A stretch of 21,766 bases of DNA from JAFDCJ01 sp049669725. Its GTDB lineage: Bacteria; Desulfobacterota; Desulfobacteria; Desulfobacterales; JAFDCJ01. The DNA lies in NCBI GenBank assembly GCA_049669725.1, contig JBATKU010000034.1, positions 1 through 21,766 of the forward strand. Direction: 5' to 3'. Position 1 is the first letter of the stretch. Each line of letters opens with the position of its first letter. The notes beneath the pieces were generated by a model. That model worked only from the letters and a program-made list of their open reading frames with translations. It had not been told where the DNA came from and made no database searches. Shown here one piece after another: positions 13,571-21,284 of the stretch. Position numbers and translations under genes: made by a program.

Positions 13571-14167
13571 CTATTTGAAGGTAAAACCCATGGCCTCGAC
13601 CGCTTCGCGATCACCGGGTTGATTGCGCTTGAACAAGTACCCGGCAATGGCGCGTCGGCTTTCTTCCGGCTGGTTCTGGCTGAAATCACTTTTGGCGGTA
13701 ATCGAATCCGGTTTAATTTCGATCACTTTGCAGGCTTTATAACCTGACATGTCTGCGGTGACCGGCGTAAAGTCATCCGTCTTTTCATGCTTGGCAATCA
13801 GGGCATTAAGGATGGCCAGCTTGAGGGTCTGATCATGAAAATCAGTTGCGGTGCCGCGGATAATCACGCAATGGTAGTACTGGTGCAGGTGACAGATGGG
13901 ACGCGTGGGATCCATACCGATATCGAGATATGACAGGGGAACGTCGACTTCAAAACATACCCGCCGTTCCCGTGACAGGTTGTCGAGCTTTTCCCCTTTG
14001 GGAGCACAGTGAAAATAGATATTTCCACCCAGGCTGACAAAGTTTACCGGTGTTATATAGGGGTAACCGTCTTTGCCGATTGTGGCCATCCGACCAATGT
14101 TGGTCGATGAGAGAATTCGCTCGATTTCCTTTGGATCTGTCACTTCAGAGTGGTTCCGTCGCATCAT
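13571..14167 (-). CDS. Split-barrel FMN-binding protein (pyridoxamine-phosphate-oxidase-like)
   Basis: The 198-residue protein has the FMN-binding split-barrel fold of the pyridoxamine 5'-phosphate oxidase-related (NimA-like) family. RMATIGKDGYPYITPVNFV (residues about 26-44) and NIYFHCAPKGEKLDNL (49-64) are the family pattern of flavin contacts, and VCFEVD follows. Related proteins reduce nitroimidazoles or act as general flavin oxidoreductases, and some members bind heme; the activity here cannot be inferred. The start is an ATG at 14167, with a second ATG next to it, and AAAGGA upstream. It is 17 bases ahead of the short HU-like gene and likely co-transcribed. The MBL hydrolase lies 127 bases upstream. 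Confidence 0.85.
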   Translation of the reverse strand: MMRRNHSEVTDPKEIERILSSTNIGRMATIGKDGYPYITPVNFVSLGGNIYFHCAPKGEKLDNLSRERRVCFEVDVPLSYLDIGMDPTRPICHLHQYYHCVIIRGTATDFHDQTLKLAILNALIAKHEKTDDFTPVTADMSGYKACKVIEIKPDSITAKSDFSQNQPEESRRAIAGYLFKRNQPGDREAVEAMGFTFK

Positions 14168-14294
14168 AGTCGTCCTTTCACCTGGTTGCTATTTCAAATA
14201 TGTGATTGCCCTGTGAAATTTTCATTTCGCTTTCCTCTTTTTTGGTCTTCGCCGGTCCTTAAGGCACATTTTATCGGTGTAATTCAAAGCTCAG

Positions 14295-15218
14295 TCATGG
14301 CCTGACTGTTGTATACAGATCGCCGTTTTCGGTTTTGATGATGCCCCTTCTCAGGAATGAATTCAGGACATCTTCATATTTGGCCTGGTATTGGCCCTTA
14401 AAATAAAGATCGACGGTTTCTTTAAACCAGTAAGTATTCATCAGGTAGTCAAAGACGATATCGGCCGGTATAACTTTTTTCATCATCAATGTATACACAA
14501 TTATTTTTTTTAACACGTCTTCGCCGATGGCTTCCGGGTGTCCCATAAAATATTCGATGCGTTTCTTGCTTTTAGTGATGGCTTTTTGCATGTCATGAAA
14601 AGGCTTACCGTGACCCGGATAAACTGTTAGCACATCAAGGTTCTCAATTTTCTGCAATGATTCCTGCATGTCAAACAAGGCCCGGCTGCCCTCGACCCGT
14701 AGGGTCATCACGGCCATATCCGTTTGCCAGAGGGTGTCCGAAGAAATGAGGATCTTCTCCCGCCGATTGTACAAAACGATGCCGTCGGACGCATGGCCGG
14801 GGGTATAAATCACCCGGAACTCATGGGGACCCAGGGTGATCATTTCACCATCTTCCAGAGATCGGGTGCAGTTAAAAAACGCCGCCTCCTGGTTATAGTA
14901 TCGCCACCAGGTGGACCAGTCATCCCGGGAATCAATAAAATATTTTCCAACCTTGTGCAAGGCAATGTCGCATCCCGATTTTTGCTGGATGAGGTGATTG
15001 CCGCCGATATGATCACAGTGGGTGTGGGTACTGATAATTAAAGAAACATCTGTCAGTTGGACGCCTAATTCTGTTATTGCCTTTTCGGTTTCATCGAAAC
15101 CTGAAATGTAGGCGGTATCTATAAGGACAGGGGAGTCGGATCGATAAACAAAGTGATTGCCGTTGAGAAAGCCCCTTTCGATAAAAAATAAATCCTTTAG
15201 TATTTCATTCTCTGCCAT
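14295..15218 (-). CDS. MBL-fold metallo-hydrolase
   Basis: The 307-residue protein is a metallo-beta-lactamase-fold hydrolase. HTHCDH (residues 65-70) holds the first metal ligands. YTPGHASDG and SSDTLW add the next ligands, and VYPGHG the last. The C-terminal 90 residues (helical, with YQAKYEDVLNSFLRRGIIK) look like the winged-helix-like tail of the LACTB2 / RNase-like branch of the fold. That branch includes thioesterases, lactonases and ribonucleases, so the substrate is open. The ATG at 15218 has no strong ribosome site. The upstream gap (15219-15327, 109 bases) holds no other gene that I see. Confidence 0.9.
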   Translation of the reverse strand: MAENEILKDLFFIERGFLNGNHFVYRSDSPVLIDTAYISGFDETEKAITELGVQLTDVSLIISTHTHCDHIGGNHLIQQKSGCDIALHKVGKYFIDSRDDWSTWWRYYNQEAAFFNCTRSLEDGEMITLGPHEFRVIYTPGHASDGIVLYNRREKILISSDTLWQTDMAVMTLRVEGSRALFDMQESLQKIENLDVLTVYPGHGKPFHDMQKAITKSKKRIEYFMGHPEAIGEDVLKKIIVYTLMMKKVIPADIVFDYLMNTYWFKETVDLYFKGQYQAKYEDVLNSFLRRGIIKTENGDLYTTVRP

Positions 15219-15327
15219 AACGGGAAATCATTTTGTTTAAGATCAATTAGAGTCTTTGGTGATTAATCCTTTTTGGTGCTCCGGCGGATCCGGGTTAGGG
15301 TGATAAACTAGGTCTCCTGAATGCGTA

Positions 15328-15906
15328 TCAGTCCGCTGTCAGGTAATTTAACAAGGCGGCCCTCACAGCCCGGGCAATCATTTTAACCTTTTGCAGATCA
15401 TCTCTCAAATCGCGGGTGACTTCAAGCTGGACCCCAACGCCGGTTGCGCCGCGATTGCAGATATTGTCGGGATTCGATCCTTGAAATCGAGGATGATCAT
15501 TGGAAACACTTATTCCTCGGTCTTGCAATTTCTTTGCAATTCTGCCCCCCAGCTTTTTATCCAACCCGCCGATGTGAACCAGGCCGTCCATGCCGGTACA
15601 GGCATGAACGGCCACAACCAATTCGGATTTGGATACTAACTTTATGGCGCCGGGCTCGTCAAACCGATGACTGGTTATATGCAGGCAGGCATTATCTTTA
15701 TCCTTAATCCCCTCGAAACAGTAAAAGTTGTAATCGTCACCGGCAATACGCCTGGCCAGATCAGATGTTCGGGGTTCAATTTTACCGCCATGGGGCGCAA
15801 TAATCGTTACCCGGGACCCTGCATCGCGAAAAGATAGGGTGTAATCTTCATCTAAGGTTTCATGATTCTGTAACTCAACAAAACTGCTGTATCTATCACT
15901 GGCCAT
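15328..15906 (-). CDS. Poly-gamma-glutamate hydrolase family protein (PghP-like)
   Basis: The protein of about 192 residues matches the family of phage-type poly-gamma-glutamate hydrolases (PghP / YmaC / YoqZ), zinc amidohydrolases that cut gamma-glutamyl bonds. The pattern includes IIAPHGGKIEPRTSDLARRI (His39, Glu44 in a metal site), FYCFEGI, LHITSHRFDEP, VAVHACTG and IGGLDKKLG. NICNRGATGVGVQLEV completes it. I start it at the ATG at 15906; a TTG two codons upstream is possible. No signal peptide is seen, so it is likely cytoplasmic. It follows yajD by 8 bases. The family is often found in phages and bacilli, so transfer is possible. Its role here is not shown. Confidence 0.8.
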   Translation of the reverse strand: MASDRYSSFVELQNHETLDEDYTLSFRDAGSRVTIIAPHGGKIEPRTSDLARRIAGDDYNFYCFEGIKDKDNACLHITSHRFDEPGAIKLVSKSELVVAVHACTGMDGLVHIGGLDKKLGGRIAKKLQDRGISVSNDHPRFQGSNPDNICNRGATGVGVQLEVTRDLRDDLQKVKMIARAVRAALLNYLTAD

Positions 15907-15914
15907 TTTCAAAT

Positions 15915-16298
15915 CTATTTTTTGTTTTTCAACAGCGCCTCGAGATCTGCAAACGGCTTGTAGGACCCGGATGACGCTTGCTCCCCGCCCGGCGTCACTT
16001 CACTATACTGGGCTGAGTCCTCATACCGGGAGTGTTCGTTGTCGTGGCAGTAGAGACACAGCAACTCCCAGTTGCTGCCATCGGGTGGATTGTAGTCGTG
16101 GTTGTGATCCCGGTGATGAACGGTGAGTTCGCGCAGCTTTTTCCCGCTGAATTCTCTACCACAGCGGCCGCAGACCCAGGGATACATTTTAAGCGCCTTT
16201 TCCCGGTAGGTCTTTTCGCGCTGGCTGTTGCTTTGCCGGGCCTCGGCCACTATTTTGTTCTGCCGATCTGTTTCTGAAGATGGGTTTTTAGTTGTCAT
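15915..16298 (-). CDS. yajD: YajD-type HNH nuclease
   Basis: The 127-residue protein is a close match to the YajD group of HNH endonucleases, known from E. coli. YREKALKMYPWVCGRCGREF, LRELTVHHRDHNHDYNPPDG, SNWELLCLYCHDNEHSRY and the tail KPFADLEALL correspond one for one to that family. The zinc-binding cysteine pairs (CGRC and CLYC) and the HHRDHNHD nuclease core are intact. The N-terminal 35 residues are an added polar, probably disordered extension. The ribosome site GAGGTACC lies ahead of the ATG. It follows the AlkD-like gene by 25 bases. Its function is unknown beyond nucleic-acid cleavage. Confidence 0.94.
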   Translation of the reverse strand: MTTKNPSSETDRQNKIVAEARQSNSQREKTYREKALKMYPWVCGRCGREFSGKKLRELTVHHRDHNHDYNPPDGSNWELLCLYCHDNEHSRYEDSAQYSEVTPGGEQASSGSYKPFADLEALLKNKK

Positions 16299-16323
16299 GG
16301 TACCTCAATATTGTTTCTATTGT

Positions 16324-17004
16324 CTATCTTGGATACCCCAGTATATTTATTTTGGGTCCGGTTAATTCGCGCAGGGCATGGGCGGCAATCCATTGGGCGT
16401 TTTTAGACTCAAGTTTCAGGATTTCGCCTGCCAATTTTATGGTCTTTTTATTTAGATTCTGGTTTCTTTTGCCGATCTGGCGCAAAGACCAGTTTACTGC
16501 TTTTTTAACAAAATGCCTATCATCCATGGCCCCGCGCTTGATAGCCGGGAAAAATTGCTCGAAAATTTCATCCCCGGCGGTTTTGTCGTGAAATACCAGG
16601 TGGGCCATCAGGGCGAAGGCTGCGCGCTTTACATACTCTTCATTGCGTTTGCTCCATTCCAGGGCCTTGGTGCAGGCATATCGGGTTTTAACAAAAAGGG
16701 AGCTGCAGCAGCAGTCGCACACATCCCATGAATCAAATGCCGCAGCCCATTTCTCCATCTGGCCCCGGGTGACCTGTCGGGGGTCATCAATCATGCTCGC
16801 CAGTTTGCGTGCTTCATGGATTCCGGAGTCAAACAATTCCAGGGCCAATGGGTGATTTTTTCCCAGATCCCCGGCAAGCTTTCTCAGATCGCTGACTTTT
16901 ATGCCATAGCAGTTTTGTGCGCGGCACCCGTGCATATATTTATAATCTGCGATGGCCGGATTGGCAATCGCTTCCAGCTTTTGGATTACGTCATCACAGC
17001 GCAT
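16324..17004 (-). CDS. AlkD-like DNA alkylation repair protein
   Basis: The 226-residue protein is made of HEAT-like helical repeats of the AlkD family, DNA glycosylases that remove alkylated purines, although some relatives lack that activity. YGIKVSDLRKLAGDLGKNHPLALELFDSGIHEARKLA is the N-terminal repeat and SWDVCDCCCSSLF the central signature with the active-site Trp and Asp. VNWSLRQIGKRN is the C-terminal signature. WDxCD keeps the catalytic aspartate pattern. Four cysteines in CDCCC are unusual. It is 6 bases from the ABM-domain gene upstream and 25 from yajD downstream, so the three form one likely operon. Confidence 0.9.
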   Translation of the reverse strand: MRCDDVIQKLEAIANPAIADYKYMHGCRAQNCYGIKVSDLRKLAGDLGKNHPLALELFDSGIHEARKLASMIDDPRQVTRGQMEKWAAAFDSWDVCDCCCSSLFVKTRYACTKALEWSKRNEEYVKRAAFALMAHLVFHDKTAGDEIFEQFFPAIKRGAMDDRHFVKKAVNWSLRQIGKRNQNLNKKTIKLAGEILKLESKNAQWIAAHALRELTGPKINILGYPR

Positions 17005-17010
17005 AAAGGC

Positions 17011-17346
17011 CTAATACCCATACTCCAGGTCGACTTTCGCCACTCTAATCCTGTAACTCTGGTACCATTTTTCCTTACCGAATTTTTGAGCCTGCTGGTG
17101 CGCAGCGTGATTTTTCCATTCACGAATTGATTTTTTATCTTTCCAGTATGATACGGTGATGCCCAATCCGTCAGGGTCCCTGACCGACTCGACACCAAGG
17201 AACCCTTGCTGCCCGGATGCCAGCGCCACCATTTTCGCGGCCGTATCGGCGTAGCCTTCATCGGCTGTTGAACGAACAGAAGTGAAAACCACTGCGTAGT
17301 ACGGCGGTTGCGGGGTTTTAGCGATTTTATTCATTGGCTTATCCAT
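17011..17346 (-). CDS. ABM-domain protein (antibiotic-biosynthesis monooxygenase-like)
   Basis: The 111-residue protein is a small ferredoxin-like-fold protein of the ABM superfamily, which typically dimerises and may act on quinones or heme or serve an unknown role. AAKMVALASGQQGFLGVESVRD, GLGITVSYWKDKKSIREWKNHAAHQQAQKFG and WYQSYRIRVAKVDLEYGY are the typical three-part motif. The likely start is either 17346 or an ATG at 17334, which has GGATAAG ahead. It is 6 bases upstream of the AlkD-like gene. Confidence 0.87.
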   Translation of the reverse strand: MDKPMNKIAKTPQPPYYAVVFTSVRSTADEGYADTAAKMVALASGQQGFLGVESVRDPDGLGITVSYWKDKKSIREWKNHAAHQQAQKFGKEKWYQSYRIRVAKVDLEYGY

Positions 17347-17403
17347 TACTTAAAGGCAACCAACCCATCCGGACGACGGCAGCCTAAATTCCAGTGTTTA
17401 TGA

Positions 17404-18102
17404 TCATTGCCGGGTTTCATTGACGCGACGTATGATTTCCTCAATTTCCTGTTTTTCCTCCTCTAGTATCCGCCTGTATTCGATAATCATATCGCCGGCC
17501 TTGTTATTGCGGATGTCCCGGTCGATTAATGCTGGGTCTATCTCCCCATCCGGTTGGCGATAAGTCTCCAGCTTTTTGGTAAAAACTCGATACTGCCCGG
17601 ATGCCTTCAGGTGGCTTACAAACTTTTCATGACGGGTATTGTCAAGCTGGGGTTGCAGGTGGCATTGAACAAGCACTTCCTCCAGCCCTGATGTGCCGGG
17701 CCCCTGATATTCCAGCAAGAGCGATATCTGAAGTTTGTATTGCGGATGCTGCCAGGAAGTAAATAATTGCCGGGCTTGCTGTCCTCTTTTGATGCTGCCG
17801 TCATCCAGACTGGCCCAGTGCCGCTGGCATATTTCAAAAGACGGCTTCCAGCCGCTGCCATTGAGGGCGGCATCGTAAAATTCGAGTACCTCGGCTGCCG
17901 GGTAGTTGGTTTGAATCTTGTAAGTGAGTGCTCTGGTGCCTTTTAAACGGTTTGCCCTGTTTTCGATATCGTAGGCCCCCGAATATAACGGAAGGAAAAG
18001 CGTGGGATAAGGGTCTACCCCCGAGCTTGCGGCAGTGCCCACCGTAAGCTGAATCCATGCCGCCAGGAAAAAAATAAAAATTATTCGTGACTTATTGCTC
18101 AT
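17404..18102 (-). CDS. Secreted protein of unknown function
   Basis: The 232-residue protein begins with a signal peptide (SRIIFIFFLAAWIQLTVG, with a likely cut near TAA-SS) and has no lipobox. The region around residues 60-130 contains NYPAAEVLEFYDAALNGSGWKP, SFEICQRHW, and HPQYKLQISLLLEY. These look like a conserved small alpha/beta domain that may recur in deltaproteobacterial secreted proteins, though I cannot name it. The final 30 residues are a strongly charged helix. It is separated from the ABM gene by 57 bases and from the aldo/keto reductase by 66. No function can be assigned. Confidence 0.8.
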   Translation of the reverse strand: MSNKSRIIFIFFLAAWIQLTVGTAASSGVDPYPTLFLPLYSGAYDIENRANRLKGTRALTYKIQTNYPAAEVLEFYDAALNGSGWKPSFEICQRHWASLDDGSIKRGQQARQLFTSWQHPQYKLQISLLLEYQGPGTSGLEEVLVQCHLQPQLDNTRHEKFVSHLKASGQYRVFTKKLETYRQPDGEIDPALIDRDIRNNKAGDMIIEYRRILEEEKQEIEEIIRRVNETRQ

Positions 18103-18168
18103 TGGTTTACTTCAATCGTCAGCCGATTGGTTCCCAAATTTTGGGGAAGGGATAGGCGTTATATTCAG

Positions 18169-19212
18169 TCAAGGAAGTTCCAGCGTTTCATCATGGAATT
18201 CAGCGGCTGTAAAAAGCCTTTTGTAATTCTGGCGATTAAACCAGGTAAGATACTCTTCTTCCGGCCTGGTCTGCTCTTCCAGGGTCTGCCAGACATCATC
18301 GGGAATATCCCAATCGCCCATTTCCATATTGGCCGCCAGCTGTTCCTGACTTCTGGCGCCGATGATAACCGAGGTTACAAATTGTTGCTTCAACGGCCAG
18401 GCGATGGCCAGCTTCGGCATGGGGATGTCGCTGTCCAAAGATACCTGCTCCAGAATTTCAGCAGTTTTAAACCCTTTTGGATGCCAGAATCGCGGGCCAT
18501 CTACCTGGGTTCGAAAAGATAGACGGGTTCCTTCGGCCGGATCGGTCATGTCCTTGTATTTGCCCGTGAGCAGCCCGCCTGCGAGGGGGCTATAGCAGCA
18601 TAAGCCCAGGCCGTGATCCCGGGCAGCCGGGATAATTTCGCGTTCCGGCTCCCGGTGGATTAAATTATACAGATACTGCCCGGCGATGAGATGTTCCAGG
18701 TTCATCCGGGCTGAGATACCGGCGGCTTTGGCGATTTGCCAGCCAAACATGTTGCTGCAGGCCAGATAGCGTACTTTGCCCTGCCGGACCAGATCATCCA
18801 GAGCCCGCATGGTCTCTTCCAGCGGTGAGATCGGATCGGGGCCATGAATATAGTATAGGTCAATATAATCCGTTTGCAAGCGTTTGAGGCTGGCCTCGCA
18901 GGAGGCAATGACATGTTTGCGGGAAACGCCATAGCTGTTGGGCGTTTGCCCCATGGGAAAATAGCATTTGGACGCAATAATGACGTCGTCCCGATTGACC
19001 CGGGGCAGGAAGTTGCCGACGATTTCTTCGGCTCTGCCGCCGGCATAAATGTCGGCAGTGTCGATGAAATTTCCCCCGCCATCAACGTATTTTTGTATTA
19101 TTGCATGTGATTCCTGTTCGTCGCATCCCCAATCAGCGGTGCCAAAGGTCATGGTACCCAGGCTGATGCGGGAAACAAGCAATCCTGATGAACCCAGATA
19201 GCGATATTTCAT
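18169..19212 (-). CDS. Aldo/keto reductase
   Basis: The 347-residue protein is an NADPH-dependent aldo/keto reductase with a TIM-barrel fold that reduces aldehydes or ketones to alcohols. The catalytic tetrad is complete: Asp51, Tyr56, Lys82 and His123 in YYIHGPD. Other barrel markers are FIDTADIYAGGRAEEIVG, QTDYIDLYYIH, LACSNMFGWQIAKA and VIIGARSQEQLAANM. The start ATG has AAGGAG upstream. It is probably monocistronic. The closest subgroup is the tas/YghZ-type, but the substrate is not known. An inverted repeat CAATCG-TCAGC-CGATTG lies 40 bases after the stop at 18113-18129. Confidence 0.93.
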   Translation of the reverse strand: MKYRYLGSSGLLVSRISLGTMTFGTADWGCDEQESHAIIQKYVDGGGNFIDTADIYAGGRAEEIVGNFLPRVNRDDVIIASKCYFPMGQTPNSYGVSRKHVIASCEASLKRLQTDYIDLYYIHGPDPISPLEETMRALDDLVRQGKVRYLACSNMFGWQIAKAAGISARMNLEHLIAGQYLYNLIHREPEREIIPAARDHGLGLCCYSPLAGGLLTGKYKDMTDPAEGTRLSFRTQVDGPRFWHPKGFKTAEILEQVSLDSDIPMPKLAIAWPLKQQFVTSVIIGARSQEQLAANMEMGDWDIPDDVWQTLEEQTRPEEEYLTWFNRQNYKRLFTAAEFHDETLELP

Positions 19213-19238
19213 TGGATTAAACTCCTTTCATGTTAGAA

Positions 19239-19625
19239 TCAAAATTCGATATTTGGAATGGTCTCTATAGAACCAGCCAGCGGATCGCCAGTGCCAGCCC
19301 CAGCCAGCATCCGGACACGACCACTGCCCCACCTGACACTTTTGACCCAGGTTGATGAAAGCCATCGCAGCTGCAAAACCAAACCGACAGAGATTACGTG
19401 CAGCGGGACCGGCAGACCCAGGCCCAGGGCGTAAACATTTTGAAGCCCCGTTGTGGGCAAGTTTCCAAAGTAATGCTGTGCTGCAGCGCCGCTGAAGCTG
19501 TTGCTAAACACCCTGCCCAGCAAGAAGAGACCGATTAAAATTATTATATTTGCGGTCACCCGCACAACGATTTTACCCATAGCCAAGCTATCCCAGGTGG
19601 CGGCCTGTGAACTTATTAACTGCAT
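19239..19625 (-). pseudogene. Small two-helix membrane protein with a frameshift in the C-terminal helix
   Basis: The frame (128 codons from 19625, or 113 from the better-looking ATG at 19580) carries a clear membrane helix, IVVRVTANIIILIGLFLLG. A second segment runs through VYALGLGLPVPLHVISVGLV. After WVKSV the reading frame turns into an arginine- and glycine-rich, low-complexity tail, which is not a membrane protein end. One base is extra: after WVK the alternative frame encodes VVVSGCWLGLALAIRWLVL and then a TAG at 19265. That is a perfect third membrane segment with a stop. A shift in the A run at 19340-19343 (one base too many) restores it. I read it as a frameshifted gene or a sequencing error. 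It overlaps the truncated flavodoxin gene by 10 bases. Its function is not known. Confidence 0.7.
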
Positions 19626-19948
19626 ATGGCAATATCTTTTAGCTCCAGCAGGGCATCCTCATATTCGCGATTGCCGCAGTTCACCAGCAGAACGGCCGCC
19701 GCACCGTTGCCGTCAATATATTCCAGACGTTTGCGAGCATCGGATGGAATTCTTCCATCATAAACGGGTGCGCCGATTATCGCCAGGTCCCTGCCTGAAA
19801 TATCCACCTGCAGCTTGGTCGTTTCCGGGAGAGTCAGATCAAATGCGGAAATAGTGTCCGGTTCAATCCCCTGTGCGATGGCTTCGATTATGTTGCAGGT
19901 CGTGCCGGTTGGAGAAAAATAAATCTGTTTAGTCGAATTAAATTTCAT
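19616..19948 (-). pseudogene. 3'-truncated EFR1-type flavodoxin
   Basis: The 110-residue protein starts IYFSPTGTTCNIIEAIAQGI, the FMN-phosphate loop of flavodoxin-like domains. It continues with AIIGAPVYDGRIP and AAAVLLVNCGNREYEDALLELKD, which belong to the N-terminal flavodoxin half of EFR1-type proteins (about 250 residues, with two C-terminal 4Fe-4S clusters). The frame ends three residues after ELKDIA, so the rest of the flavodoxin domain and the clusters are absent. The downstream sequence encodes an unrelated membrane protein. The break suggests a deletion junction. A short independent flavodoxin fragment is possible but unlikely to bind FMN stably. AAGGAAG precedes the ATG. Confidence 0.65.
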
Positions 19949-19978
19949 TGTCTTCCTTTTTTAGTACGCTATTCGAAA

Positions 19979-20590
19979 TCATCTGGAATTCAATTTTTCG
20001 AGTACATGCTGCAGGGCTTTATTACCCGCATACTCCTTGGCCAATGAAACCTCAAAACGCTGCCATTTTCGTTTTATTTTTCGTATGGCCATTCGATGGA
20101 CATAGTTGCAGATGGGGATGAAATCGGAATTGCCGATATTGTCAATGACCACCAGTTGCGCTGTATTGGAATTGGTCTTTTGATAAACAATATTTTGCGG
20201 CTTGATGGACATGGTCATGATTTTCCATTGCAGTAGATATTCCTTCAATAATGGCAATGACCGGGTCAGCGTTTGATAGTTGAGACCCGCTCCACTGTTT
20301 ACTGAAAAATAATGCTCCAGCGTTTTAGAAACCTTACCGGTGTAATCTCGAATGAGCTCAAACACAGCCCCCTCGCCCCTATTGGTCTCAATGTTTCCAT
20401 AAAACCTGGCCAGCAAATTCCAGGTGATTTTGCGCTTTTCAAGCAAGCGGTAATAAGACTGCTCGCGCGCCGTCTCTTTATGATCTCCGGCCACAACGAT
20501 CTTGATGCATTTGCATTCATCTTCGGGATGAAAATAGCATTCGCGACGTAAGCCTCTGCCGATCAGCTGTGATGACTCGAGTGTAAGCAT
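19979..20590 (-). CDS. YrbL-family kinase-like protein
   Basis: The 203-residue protein matches the YrbL family, described in E. coli as a PhoP-network protein of protein-kinase-like fold. LIGRGLRRECYFHPEDECKCIKI (residues about 9-31), YYRLLEKR, RFYGNIETNRGEGAVFELI and MTMSIKPQNIVYQ correspond closely, and VVIDNIGNSDFIPIC follows. KPQN is the relic catalytic-loop motif. Its cellular role is not known. An imperfect palindrome, TTTGAAA N15 TTTCAAA (20594-20622), sits just upstream of the start and could be an operator. There is no good ribosome site. Confidence 0.88.
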   Translation of the reverse strand: MLTLESSQLIGRGLRRECYFHPEDECKCIKIVVAGDHKETAREQSYYRLLEKRKITWNLLARFYGNIETNRGEGAVFELIRDYTGKVSKTLEHYFSVNSGAGLNYQTLTRSLPLLKEYLLQWKIMTMSIKPQNIVYQKTNSNTAQLVVIDNIGNSDFIPICNYVHRMAIRKIKRKWQRFEVSLAKEYAGNKALQHVLEKLNSR

Positions 20591-20593
20591 GTG

Positions 20594-20622
20594 TTTGAAA
20601 TGTGATGTTATCGTGTTTCAAA
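20594..20622. promoter_or_regulatory. Inverted repeat TTTGAAA-N15-TTTCAAA upstream of the YrbL-like gene
   Basis: The 7-base arms are perfectly complementary and end 3 bases before the ATG at 20590. The repeat could bind a dimeric regulator or form a hairpin that covers the ribosome site, which is otherwise poor. It is short, so chance is possible. Confidence 0.35.
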
Positions 20623-20710
20623 AATAGAGTTAATTTAGATTTGCGCTATTTCTTAAGTTCTTCGACCATGGAGTATTGAAACATCATCAGGTGTTACTCT
20701 ATCGTTCTGC

Positions 20711-21178
20711 TCATCCGACGATATACCCACCGGTCCCGACGGCAATCAACACCTTTTCTTCGTTCCAGAGTTCCATCCGCGTTACCGCGACTTTATTGCC
20801 CGTGCGCATGACGGTCCCGGTGGAATGGAACCGGTTGCCACGGCCAGGTCTCAGGTAGTCCACCCGCATGTCAATGGTACCAATTCTGGCGATCCAGTCG
20901 GTTATTTCATCGCGTGAAAGTGCCTGCTTCCGTTTGATGGCCGAAGCTGTGGCGGTCAGGCCGCCGGTGGTATCCAGGACAGCGGAAATAACGCCTCCGT
21001 GAAGGATGCTGTGCACTTCGTTGCCGATCAATTCGTTGCGCATGGAAAAAACAAACCCGGCCTCATCCAATTTTAAATTCGCAATCTTTAAACCCAGAAG
21101 GCGGTTGAAGGGAAGATTTTCATATACTTCGTGAACAATATTCAGCAGGGTATCAAGCTTTTGTTTAGATTCAGGCAT
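20711..21178 (-). CDS. PaaI-like hotdog thioesterase
   Basis: The protein of about 155 residues is a hotdog-fold thioesterase of the PaaI / YigI type, which hydrolyses acyl-CoA or acyl-ACP. The signature HSILHGGVISAVLDTTGG holds the HGG segment and the catalytic Asp. IDMRVDYLRPG and GTVMRTGNKVAVTRMELWNEE are the standard strands. The best start is the ATG at 21178, although a TTG two codons upstream is also possible. It lies 108 bases after the PLP-enzyme gene and 120 bases ahead of the YrbL-like gene. No pathway follows from the neighbours. Confidence 0.87.
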   Translation of the reverse strand: MPESKQKLDTLLNIVHEVYENLPFNRLLGLKIANLKLDEAGFVFSMRNELIGNEVHSILHGGVISAVLDTTGGLTATASAIKRKQALSRDEITDWIARIGTIDMRVDYLRPGRGNRFHSTGTVMRTGNKVAVTRMELWNEEKVLIAVGTGGYIVG

Positions 21179-21284
21179 AGTCAAGAGCCTATTATAATAA
21201 TCATGATGGAAACGCCGGGCACCATTTTGCTTTATCCGGTCGAGAATTTCCCGGTTGTCTGCGGTATAAAAATTATCAAATTCA

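Noticed and set aside
18113..18129. A terminator after the aldo/keto reductase gene (CAATCG-TCAGC-CGATTG)
   Set aside because: The stem is perfect but only 6 base pairs, and no T run follows on either strand.
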